Source: a virus
Reading direction: 5' to 3' (one strand)
Length of the DNA: 20,185 nucleotides
Virus record (IMG/VR): IMGVR_UViG_3300031952_001450
Span: 1-20,185 of that record
Shown: piece by piece, positions 7,014 through 14,140 of the stretch
How the letters are laid out: each line of letters opens with the position of its first letter
Numbering within the stretch: the stretch's first letter is position 1
The notes under the pieces: model-generated
Database searches by the model: none
Seen by the model: only the letters and a program-made list of their open reading frames with translations
Told to the model about the DNA's origin: nothing
Program-made: the position numbers and the translations under genes

Positions 7014-8273
7014 TTAGATTCCAAGATCACTCAAAGAAGGACCTTCGTAATCTTCATCTTCATCCTCATCATTATCCCCAAATTGAGAATCAAGATCTTG
7101 TTTCTTTAATTCTTGAATTATATCATCAACCATTCTTTGTAATACCTGTTTTCCTTTAGGGTTGTCAGATAAAATGAATTTAGATAATTTAAAGAATTCT
7201 TCTGGTGTTAAAGATGAAAATCTCATAAACAGGTAATGCTGAATATGACGTTTGTCCTCCTCAAAAATTTCATCGGGATATGCCGCTACGAATTTCTCCC
7301 AAAAAATAGGACCTAATCTTAAATCCCATATCTCTGCGGGTAATGTATCTTCACTCGCAATAACCATTTCGGCTTGACGAGGGTCATCAGGTAATCCGTG
7401 AGTTCCGAAAATCTCATATACACCTTTAACCAATTCGTGAATTAACACGGGGAAAGAAGCCCCTCTTGCGATTACTGTTGGTGGGTCTGTTTCTGTATCA
7501 ACTTCTGATTGACCTACTTGACCTTCACCCGATGCTGCCATACTTGACACCATTTGCTCAGGATAAATCCAATATAAGTGGTCTAACAACGCTTGTGACA
7601 TACCATAAATCCTAACAAGTTCAGGATTGATATTCTCAAGTTCATCAGCAACCAATTCAAACATATAATGTCCTTTTTTAGCTGCTCCACCGATTAATGC
7701 GTTAATAAATCTACGCTTAGCTTTCTCTTGGTTAAATTTCTCAAAAGAATCCATAAAAGCTTCTAACTCATCCTGATGTTCATCAGCGGATGCAAATGCG
7801 TCTTTTACTTCTTCTGCCGTAGGTTCTTCAGATTCACCTCTCATACCTTCAGCTGATGACATACCCCCGTGAATAAGTTTTGCGTCAAACTGCATCGCTC
7901 CTTCAGGGATTGACATTTCTTTTTTAACTAACTCAACCGCTAAATTCTCAAGATATTCTTTGTTACGACTTTCAATCTGACCAATTTTACCAAACAACTG
8001 CATTGCTGATGACATAAGCGACATCATAACTTGTTGAGGACCACCTTGTATCTTAGTAGTATCACCCAAATATCTTCTAACGTTATTGACAGAATTTTTA
8101 AATCTTTCAGATGAAATAACCTCAACGAAATCTCTATCCATTTTAGGTAACCCTGGATGTTCAGCGTAAGGAGTCGTTTTAGACGTTATTTTACGCTCAA
8201 TACTTGGATCCATTCTTTCAGGACCTTCATAATCTATTGGTGCTTCATTGATATTTTTTCTATACTTTGCCAT
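7014..8273 (-). CDS. Unknown 419-aa phage protein upstream of terminase
   Basis: I do not recognise a named family. The protein is acidic overall and predicted mostly helical. It has a Met-rich stretch around residues 80-95, a Glu-rich linker at 145-180, and a conserved-looking core at 272-296 (FPVLIHELVKGVYEIFGTHG) and 316-332. It ends in an acidic run (residues 400-410) and GPSLSDLGI. The tetrapeptide YEGP occurs near both ends (15-18 and 409-412). There is no signal peptide or membrane segment. It is 3 nt upstream of the terminase ATPase gene, and they are probably cotranscribed. A head or packaging role, or a virion component, is possible only from position. Confidence 0.7.
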   Translation of the reverse strand: MAKYRKNINEAPIDYEGPERMDPSIERKITSKTTPYAEHPGLPKMDRDFVEVISSERFKNSVNNVRRYLGDTTKIQGGPQQVMMSLMSSAMQLFGKIGQIESRNKEYLENLAVELVKKEMSIPEGAMQFDAKLIHGGMSSAEGMRGESEEPTAEEVKDAFASADEHQDELEAFMDSFEKFNQEKAKRRFINALIGGAAKKGHYMFELVADELENINPELVRIYGMSQALLDHLYWIYPEQMVSSMAASGEGQVGQSEVDTETDPPTVIARGASFPVLIHELVKGVYEIFGTHGLPDDPRQAEMVIASEDTLPAEIWDLRLGPIFWEKFVAAYPDEIFEEDKRHIQHYLFMRFSSLTPEEFFKLSKFILSDNPKGKQVLQRMVDDIIQELKKQDLDSQFGDNDEDEDEDYEGPSLSDLGI

Positions 8274-8290
8274 TTTAAATGTAATTTTAC

Positions 8291-9031
8291 TTAAATATTA
8301 ATTCCTAAACCATCCCACTTTAACCAAGACGGTACCGACCCTTTACCCGCCTTAGGTGCGGGTTTAACTCCGGGTTTAGGTTTATATGGTGTTGAAGGTG
8401 TTTTTATTTTTTCTCTTTCCTTTGGTGGTGCGATGGTTGGACTACCTTGTTCATTAGCTTCTACCTTAGCCTTAGGTGGGGTTTTAACCCCCGGTTTTGG
8501 ATTATATGGTGTTTTTGTTTTTTCTCCCGGTTTAACCGTGGTTTTTCCCGGTTTAACCGTAGTTTCAGATTCTTTAATCATATCTAAAAATTCTTTTTTA
8601 CTGATTTTTGGTTGGACGTTTCTTTCCAACAAAGATACGATTTTATTTTCTAAAAACAACTCGGATGGGTCTCTTCCTTCTTTTACGGATTTTTTAACAT
8701 CCATAACACATCTCTCGTATTTTTTCTTATTCTCTCTACCAACGGTAGAAGTACAGATAGCCCAAGGATTGTATTTTTTGGATTTTTTAGACCTACCTTC
8801 AGTTGTGGGTATTTTAATTTTTCCTTGTGTGTCCATAACACCTTTTGATTGTGCAATTTTAACATCTTCGGGTTTTTTTGGGTCAATAAGTAAATCAGCC
8901 TCCTTAGTTTCTTTTTTACCCTCGTTCAATTTCTTATAAAGTTTAACCAATTGTGATTCAGTTAAACTTGCTAGTGTTTCGGCTTTAAATCCCATATCCA
9001 TTAATTTAAATGCTGCGTTATCAGTTTTCAT
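8291..9031 (-). CDS. Unknown Lys/Pro-rich 246-aa protein, possible cleaved head protein
   Basis: The N-terminal segment LTESQLVKLYKKLNE (23-37) followed by Gly closely resembles the leader of the 129-aa protein at 15306-15695 and fits a gp21-type [LI]-x-E/G cleavage. Residues 87-113 (KYNPWAICTSTVGRE, then KKKYERCVMDVK) look like a compact conserved unit with two Cys. From 157 onward it is a low-complexity Lys/Pro/Thr tail with repeats of PYxPKPGVKxxPKA. The tail is strongly basic and could bind DNA inside the head, but this is inference. The start overlaps the end of the next upstream gene by 11 bp. Confidence 0.65.
   Translation of the reverse strand: MKTDNAAFKLMDMGFKAETLASLTESQLVKLYKKLNEGKKETKEADLLIDPKKPEDVKIAQSKGVMDTQGKIKIPTTEGRSKKSKKYNPWAICTSTVGRENKKKYERCVMDVKKSVKEGRDPSELFLENKIVSLLERNVQPKISKKEFLDMIKESETTVKPGKTTVKPGEKTKTPYNPKPGVKTPPKAKVEANEQGSPTIAPPKEREKIKTPSTPYKPKPGVKPAPKAGKGSVPSWLKWDGLGINI
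8341..8565 (-). repeat. Repeats in the Lys/Pro-rich tail
   Basis: Two imperfect copies of about 55 bp (near 8350-8412 and 8470-8525) encode YxPKPGVKxxPKA. A shorter tandem unit (8525-8565) encodes TTVKPG twice. Confidence 0.65.
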
Positions 9032-9431
9032 AAACTACTTTTTTTTCAAATTCTAAAACTATATCTCTCTCATATAGTTTTTCTTTTATTGTTTTCTCAT
9101 CCTCACCAAATCTAAAAACCAATCTCTTTTCAGTTTCAAAATTGGTATCAGAATCTTCCGACTCCCAACCCAACGCAATTACGTCATCAATAGAATCTAT
9201 CATAGAAAAAAAGTCAGAATCCTGAATTAGGGATAACTTAATATCCACACTTTTTAGAGTCCCAACTTTCTGTATAAATTCTATATCGGGAGCGGATGGA
9301 TTACCGTTAGACGGTTTTGACTCCCATCCCTCTCCCCATATATCGGTTATTGTATCTGAAAAGATAAATTCGTATATATTATCACCTTTATAATTAGGTC
9401 CTAAACCATTTATATAAATTAGATAACTCAT
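9021..9431 (-). CDS. Unknown 136-aa phage protein
   Basis: Family not named, but the sequence is well formed and not low complexity. It opens MSYLIYINGLGPNYKGDNIYEFIFSD, continues with IWGEGWESKP (32-41), and has a DSDFFSMIDSIDDVIALGWES core near 72-92. I associate this type with uncharacterised proteins of T4-like marine phages, from memory and without a search. It is acidic, with no membrane segment. Its ATG overlaps the stop of the upstream gene (ATGA) and its end overlaps the downstream gene, so the three are a tightly coupled operon. A structural or baseplate-linked role cannot be excluded. Confidence 0.75.
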   Translation of the reverse strand: MSYLIYINGLGPNYKGDNIYEFIFSDTITDIWGEGWESKPSNGNPSAPDIEFIQKVGTLKSVDIKLSLIQDSDFFSMIDSIDDVIALGWESEDSDTNFETEKRLVFRFGEDEKTIKEKLYERDIVLEFEKKVVYEN

Positions 9432-10855
9432 AGAATCGCTCCGTCAGGTGTGATTTTAAATTGTTTACCATTAACCTCAAAAACTAAATTTCTCTTATTA
9501 GTTTTACCGATTAATTCCGCTTTAGAATATCTTGTTATAAATTTCTCAGAAGTCACTTCTTGATCAATTGATTCTGACAATCTCTTAACCTCTTTCATTT
9601 GTTTAACCTTATGAGTTTTTTTCTCAACAAATTTTCTAACTCCTCTTTCTTCATTCAATCTTTTTTCGTTAGGTGATTCTTGAAAATATTTTGACAAAAT
9701 CTTATCAACTTTTGATTCCGAGAAAATCTCATCAAAGATACCACCCATTCCCTCAACGTGTTTATCTTCTAACATATCACCCATTTTAGTTTTAATGAGT
9801 TCACTATGTTTGTTAATTAACGCTTTGTTAAAGTCCATTTCCTCCATTGGAGATTTTGGATGTCTTTTTCTTTTAGGTTCATCACTAAACCCTAAATCGT
9901 AATCTCCGTCCATCGTTCCTTCCCATTCTTCTCTCATTTCACCTTCAGGCATTTCCATATCTTCGTCACCCATTTCAGGTTCTTCAGGCATTTCCATATC
10001 TTCATCGTCCATTTCAGGTTCTTCCGGCATATCCATATCCTCATCACCCATATCTTCATCATCCTCAAATCTAGTCATAATCTCCTCAACATCCTCATCG
10101 GATAATTGACTTAAATCAAGAGCTGATAATATTGAGTTAATAACATATTTTGTGTCATCAGATGAAATTGGTTCTTCACCTTGATTAAGTTTCCTAATTT
10201 TTTGACCTAACTTACCTGTTAGTTTTTGGATTGATTTAAAGGTAACCATACCTTCTTCTCCTTCGGGTTCTACTCCCATATCCATTCCTTCATCACCCAT
10301 GTCCATACCTTGGTCATCCATTTCAGGATCTTCCGGCATGTCCATTCCTTCGTCACCCATAGATGGGTCTTCAGGCATATCCATGTCACCTCCCGGTGCT
10401 GGCGGTAGTTCTGCAGGTGCAGGGGCGGGAGCAGGTGCCGGTTCTGGCATCGGTGCGGCTTCTACAGGTGCGGGTTTAGGTGTTTTTAATGTGAATTTTT
10501 TTTGTTCACCAAATAATGAAATATTTTCTTCGTTACCAACCAAAGTATTAACTTCTTTCGTAATTAAGTTTAATCTCTTTAATGCTTGGGAATAAGAAGG
10601 ATAATACTTTCTATTCTGCATTGGTTCAAGATATTCCATCTCGGATTCATTAATTGATTTTTTAATGACATATCCGTTCTTATCTCTCTCAATTTTATAT
10701 GTATTACCATCGGCTAACATTATTCCATATTCCGTCGATCTTACTTCATTGACAGGATTTGGAATGTTTTCCTTATAACGTGAAATTTCAATGATACGGT
10801 TTATTTTTTCCATACCTTCTAATCTTTCACTTCCAATTGGTTTTAATTTTCCCAT
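9428..10855 (-). CDS. Unknown acidic protein with Met/Asp/Glu repeats (475 aa)
   Basis: Residues 124-155 are a Pro/Ala linker. Residues 156-194 and 268-305 are two blocks of repeats of the type MDMPEDPEMDDE. Between them lies an ordinary domain (203-262) with FKSIQKLTGKLGQKIRKL and YVINSILSALDL. The C-terminal part (340-475) is basic and helical, then ends in a small beta-rich unit FEVNGKQFKITPDGAIL. No enzyme motif is visible. The charge pattern suggests a scaffold, core or structural protein, but I have no direct homologue. It heads a run of overlapping genes leading to the terminase. The leader has AT-rich CATAAATA but not the usual TATTTAT. Confidence 0.7.
   Translation of the reverse strand: MGKLKPIGSERLEGMEKINRIIEISRYKENIPNPVNEVRSTEYGIMLADGNTYKIERDKNGYVIKKSINESEMEYLEPMQNRKYYPSYSQALKRLNLITKEVNTLVGNEENISLFGEQKKFTLKTPKPAPVEAAPMPEPAPAPAPAPAELPPAPGGDMDMPEDPSMGDEGMDMPEDPEMDDQGMDMGDEGMDMGVEPEGEEGMVTFKSIQKLTGKLGQKIRKLNQGEEPISSDDTKYVINSILSALDLSQLSDEDVEEIMTRFEDDEDMGDEDMDMPEEPEMDDEDMEMPEEPEMGDEDMEMPEGEMREEWEGTMDGDYDLGFSDEPKRKRHPKSPMEEMDFNKALINKHSELIKTKMGDMLEDKHVEGMGGIFDEIFSESKVDKILSKYFQESPNEKRLNEERGVRKFVEKKTHKVKQMKEVKRLSESIDQEVTSEKFITRYSKAELIGKTNKRNLVFEVNGKQFKITPDGAIL
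9941..10054 (-). repeat. Met/Glu/Asp codon repeat block 2
   Basis: Codons 268-305 hold three imperfect copies of a unit like GDEDMEMPEEPEM. The nucleotide repeats are of about 39 bp. Confidence 0.75.
10274..10390 (-). repeat. Met/Glu/Asp codon repeat block 1
   Basis: Codons 156-194 hold copies of GDEGMDMPEDP-type units. It is related to block 2 and separated from it by a folded-looking domain. Confidence 0.75.
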
Positions 10856-10873
10856 TTTATTTTTTATTTATGT

Positions 10874-11050
10874 TTAATTGTTTAATCCGTTAAATCCCCC
10901 AAGAGCAACTGCATTACATTGATATATCGTACCACCCGTAATGTTTGAATATACAGGTGTTGGTGTACCAAAGGTAACTACGACATTCGTAAGGGTAGAA
11001 AATCCGATTATTGTTGTTGTATAATACGAGGTACAAGCGGTTGTTGGCAT
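10874..11050 (-). CDS. Small 58-aa protein of unknown function
   Basis: A short frame from ATG 11050 to TAA 10874. The product is MPTTACTSYYTTTIIGFSTL followed by a VVVTFGTPTPVYSNI stretch, with TIYQCNAVALGGF near the end. It is rich in Thr, Val and Tyr, probably beta-stranded, with two Cys (residues 6 and 45) and almost no charge, unlike its neighbours. It fills an otherwise empty gap. The leader has GATATATTTAT 17 nt before the start, the same element seen upstream of accepted genes, which supports expression. It might be a small virion or fibre-associated protein; no family is recognised. Confidence 0.6.
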   Translation of the reverse strand: MPTTACTSYYTTTIIGFSTLTNVVVTFGTPTPVYSNITGGTIYQCNAVALGGFNGLNN

Positions 11051-11067
11051 ATCTTTATTTTTTCTTT

Positions 11068-11078
11068 ATAAATATATC
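11068..11078 (-). promoter_or_regulatory. TATTTAT element upstream of 58-aa gene
   Basis: The coding strand reads GATATATTTAT, 17 nt before ATG 11050. Confidence 0.4.
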
Positions 11079-11111
11079 AATATTAATAATAGTTTATGTG
11101 TAATTAATAAT

Positions 11112-13274
11112 TTATGCCGTATTATTGATTTGATTAACTAAATTGTTCAAACTACTTTCATAGTTTCTTGATGATGCGTATCTATTATTATTTTTATTTA
11201 CGAAGTTATTTACCAAATCTTTTGCGGTTTTACCGCCAGTTAAATAACTTCTCGCAATTAAATCGTAATAGGATTGTATTCCCGACTGAACATCAGAAAA
11301 ATATTTATTATTACCATCATCAACATTACCCACATTATATGGGTTTTTAGTTTTAATTGGTCTACTATTAGGATTACTACTAAATCCACCCTCTACTGTC
11401 ATTTGAGCTAAAGCTAATTGGGGTGGAACATATTTTTGATATGTACTATATGTGGTTTTAGCCGCTTTAGCCATCATTTCACCTGTTATACCTAATAAAT
11501 TACTACTTCTTGTGATTATAAATTTTTGACAAATATTCTCATATTTTTTATATCCTTCATCACTCATTAAATCAATATCAGTGAATCCTTCACCACCTCC
11601 TGTATTAACCACATCAATATATTTCTTTAAATCTTCCGATTTAATTCCTTTGGATTTAATTTTTTCCACCATAACCTTAATTGTCTCAAGTGTTGCAACT
11701 GAATTAACTGAATTAACTGAATTTTTATCGTTAAAACTACCTACGTATTTTTTATCCACCACAGTAGCAGGGTCTATCTTTGTACCATTAAGGCTAACCG
11801 CGAAATGTAAATGAGGCCCTGTCGATCTACCATGACCCTTATCATTTGCCCCACCACCACTTAAACCTATTACATCCCCTTGCTTTACAATATTACCGGC
11901 ACTAACATTTATTTGTTTACAATGGCAAAAAATAGTTTGATACCCATCGGCATGATTAATTACAATAGTACCACCACAGTTTCCACTATCGTCATGAACC
12001 TTTAAAACTTTACCGTCTAATGGTGAATGTATTTCAGTACCAGAAGGTACCGGAATGTCAGCAGCCCCATGTTTACCATAACCTCTACTTGCATTAAAAT
12101 CACTTCCAATATTAAAAGGGGTAACGGGGGGTAAAAACTTTGATTCACTATTTGTAGATTCCGTATTTGGAGATTCCGTATTTGGAGATTCCTTTTCGGT
12201 TTTTTCTACCTCTTTTAAATTATCCGATTTAAATTTTTCTACTTGACTTGCCGTTTCAGGTCCATATAATCCGTCAGACCCAAATTTAGGTAGATTATAT
12301 CCAAGTAACTCTAATCCGATTTGTATGGTCTCAACTTCTTTTTGGAAGTTCATTTGACCCTTTTGTTGTTGGGATATAGGCCCTTTTATTGATTCTAAAG
12401 TTTCATAGAATTTGGCAACATCATCATCAACAAGATCTGCTTTCTTAGGGTCATCAATCTTAACCTCAGTTTTTTTATCTTTTTTACCTGAGAATATATT
12501 TTTAAAAAAATCTTTTATTCCTTGTTCACCAATTAATTTTTGCTCCAATGACAATTCCTTATCAACTTTCTCGTTTTCAAAGTTGAATAATTTTTCAATA
12601 TACCCATTTCGTCTAAGGTATTTAAATACCAAATTTTCGTAGGATAATTCTCCACCACCTTCTAATCCTGATTGTCTGTATTTTTTAAGTTTATCCTTAA
12701 AACCACCTAATAACTTTAAAGCTGATTCCAAATCCTTACCTTTAGCCGAATCTATAACCTCATCAATTTTCTCAGTCCATTGATTAACTTTTGACATAAG
12801 AACCTCTCTATCGGCCTTGAAATCGGTTTTCTTGGGTGGACTTAACCATTTGTTATATATCAAAGAATAAGCCCCTGATGAAAAATAAGTTTCATTACTA
12901 TCCTGCACATATAACTCAACATCATAACCATAAATTTTAATATTATGTTTAGAATTAAATAAAGTTTTTTTTAATTTAAAAAGTTCTTGGTATAGGTCTA
13001 ATTGGTCTTTAGGGAATTGTTCAAAATCAGCAATTATGTGCAAATCAAAATCTGAATATTTTGACCAGTTATAATTAACCATAGACCCTATGATGTGAGC
13101 ATCAGATACAATAATATCAACACCTAAAAATTCTATGAATTCATAAGCAATTTCTAATAACTTTTCTCTAATTTCAAGTTTAAGTTTTGTGGACTTATTG
13201 TCCTTAACCCACACTTTTGGATTTAGTCCTTTTTTTAAGTCAAAGCTTGATAAAATTTCAGTATCCTTTTTCAT
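11112..13274 (-). CDS. Multidomain nucleotidyltransferase / peptidoglycan hydrolase (720 aa)
   Basis: Four units can be read in order. (1) Residues 40-125 form a nucleotidyltransferase-like domain: GSMVNYNWSKYSDFDLH (63-79) gives the GS...DxD pattern (D75, D77), with D118/E120 as a later acidic pair. (2) Residues 310-350 form a peptidoglycan-binding domain (LLGYNLPKFGSDGLYGPET). (3) Residues 385-505 form an M23 lysostaphin-type peptidase with H402 and D406 in KHGAADI, H451, and HLH (488-490). (4) Residues 585-720 form a glucosaminidase/lysozyme-like domain with candidate catalytic E628 in TVEGGFSS and NPYNVGN after it. There is no signal peptide, so it is either packaged in the virion or released by a holin. 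The 245-352 segment is duplicated in the gene at 14137-15216. TATTTAT lies 6 nt upstream. Confidence 0.82.
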   Translation of the reverse strand: MKKDTEILSSFDLKKGLNPKVWVKDNKSTKLKLEIREKLLEIAYEFIEFLGVDIIVSDAHIIGSMVNYNWSKYSDFDLHIIADFEQFPKDQLDLYQELFKLKKTLFNSKHNIKIYGYDVELYVQDSNETYFSSGAYSLIYNKWLSPPKKTDFKADREVLMSKVNQWTEKIDEVIDSAKGKDLESALKLLGGFKDKLKKYRQSGLEGGGELSYENLVFKYLRRNGYIEKLFNFENEKVDKELSLEQKLIGEQGIKDFFKNIFSGKKDKKTEVKIDDPKKADLVDDDVAKFYETLESIKGPISQQQKGQMNFQKEVETIQIGLELLGYNLPKFGSDGLYGPETASQVEKFKSDNLKEVEKTEKESPNTESPNTESTNSESKFLPPVTPFNIGSDFNASRGYGKHGAADIPVPSGTEIHSPLDGKVLKVHDDSGNCGGTIVINHADGYQTIFCHCKQINVSAGNIVKQGDVIGLSGGGANDKGHGRSTGPHLHFAVSLNGTKIDPATVVDKKYVGSFNDKNSVNSVNSVATLETIKVMVEKIKSKGIKSEDLKKYIDVVNTGGGEGFTDIDLMSDEGYKKYENICQKFIITRSSNLLGITGEMMAKAAKTTYSTYQKYVPPQLALAQMTVEGGFSSNPNSRPIKTKNPYNVGNVDDGNNKYFSDVQSGIQSYYDLIARSYLTGGKTAKDLVNNFVNKNNNRYASSRNYESSLNNLVNQINNTA
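12216..12539 (-). repeat. Duplicated linker plus peptidoglycan-binding module, copy A
   Basis: It encodes residues 246-353. Over 107 residues it aligns without gaps to copy B at 14731-15054, with about three quarters of residues identical by eye. The segment starts KLIGEQ and ends near KFKSDN. Confidence 0.85.
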
Positions 13275-13310
13275 TAACTAATAAATACTACAAAATATGT
13301 ATTTAGTTAA
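13274..13310 (-). promoter_or_regulatory. Imperfect inverted repeat in leader of the 720-aa gene
   Basis: The arms TTAACTA (13274-13280) and TAGTTAA (13304-13310) are complementary, with an inner pair AAATAC/GTATTT. It spans the whole gap from the stop of the KTSC gene to the start codon. The arm sequence is the same as in the portal leader. Confidence 0.4.
13281..13289 (-). promoter_or_regulatory. TATTTAT element upstream of the 720-aa gene
   Basis: The coding strand reads AGTATTTAT, 6 nt before ATG 13274. Confidence 0.35.
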
Positions 13311-13549
13311 AGTTTTTTATATGGGTGTGCTTTCGCTATTTTTGAACTGAAGAATTTACCCTGAGATTCCGACATTCTGAATTGAGTATATAATTGATGG
13401 GGAACATCTTGATACTCATATTTTAAACCATTATTAAACTCAACCAATAGATCCTTCGTTTCGGTATCGTATTCCGTGTGTTTAATATTTGACGAAGTAA
13501 TATCGTTAATTATTTTTGTTCCTATAATTTCTTCTTTTGTGATTGCCAT
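13307..13549 (-). CDS. KTSC-domain protein (80 aa)
   Basis: The sequence matches the small KTSC family along its length: SSNIKHTEYDTETKDLLVEF (19-38), then NGLKYEYQDVPHQLYTQF, then SESQGKFFSSKIAKAHPYKKL at the end. Family function is unknown; it occurs alone or fused to other domains in bacteria and phages. It is a compact alpha/beta protein without a signal peptide. It sits between two groups of peptidoglycan hydrolase genes, separated by 32 nt from the next gene and 66 nt from the previous. An RNA- or protein-binding role has been suggested for the family, but nothing here decides it. Confidence 0.8.
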   Translation of the reverse strand: MAITKEEIIGTKIINDITSSNIKHTEYDTETKDLLVEFNNGLKYEYQDVPHQLYTQFRMSESQGKFFSSKIAKAHPYKKL

Positions 13550-13615
13550 AATTTTTTATTTACAATAATAAATTATTAATTCACATATGTCTATACATTA
13601 TTTTTTTATCTAAAA

Positions 13616-14140
13616 CTATGCTGAGTAAATTGGTGGTGGGTTTATTGAACCGTGTTGTAAAACTTTATCAACTAACCCTCCCGTACCCCATGTTTTCAAT
13701 TGACTTATACACATTTTAGATATTTTTTCAGCACCTGAATCATTCTTTAACCCATCCACTATACAACCATAATAACCATTAAGAAGTGTTTTTACTGTGG
13801 CTTCAACACCATAGGATGGAGTTGAGTAATTCTTAACGCCAACACTATTATAGTTAGTTTTTTTTTCGTCACTTTTAAGGTTTAATGTCGTATTAAATGG
13901 GTTGTTTGTAGATTTACTACCTTCCGCTTGTCTCCATGCATATAAAAATTTAAGGTTACTTTCCGTTATTGGTGCTCCAATACCTTTTAATATTTGTTCA
14001 TAAAATTCTTTATCGTTGTTAACTATGACACCTTCGCTCCCGCTACCACCACCTCCGGTTTTAACCATATCTAAATACTTCTTTAAATCTTCAGATTTAA
14101 TTCCTTTGGATTTAAGTTTTTCTATCATATCCTTAATCAT
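13616..14140 (-). CDS. Muramidase/transglycosylase-like protein (174 aa)
   Basis: The protein begins with MIKDMIEKLKSKGIKSEDLK and a Gly-rich linker (29-35), nearly the same as the linker at 538-560 of the 720-aa protein. Residues 44-170 form a lysozyme-like domain seen in phage wall hydrolases: LYAWRQAEGS with candidate catalytic E73, NNPFNTT (79-85), and PSYGVEATVKTLLNGYYGCIVDGL (108-131). It probably cuts the glycan strand. The start overlaps the stop of the M23 gene (ATGA), so translation is coupled. Together the two genes reproduce the order M23, linker, muramidase found fused in the 720-aa protein. Confidence 0.75.
   Translation of the reverse strand: MIKDMIEKLKSKGIKSEDLKKYLDMVKTGGGGSGSEGVIVNNDKEFYEQILKGIGAPITESNLKFLYAWRQAEGSKSTNNPFNTTLNLKSDEKKTNYNSVGVKNYSTPSYGVEATVKTLLNGYYGCIVDGLKNDSGAEKISKMCISQLKTWGTGGLVDKVLQHGSINPPPIYSA

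Noticed and set aside
7428-7455. HELVKG in the 419-aa protein as a zinc metalloprotease motif
   Set aside because: The HExxH second His is absent and no other ligands are evident.
8341-8565. Repeats as a CRISPR-like array
   Set aside because: The repeats are imperfect, in frame within a gene, and have no regular spacers.
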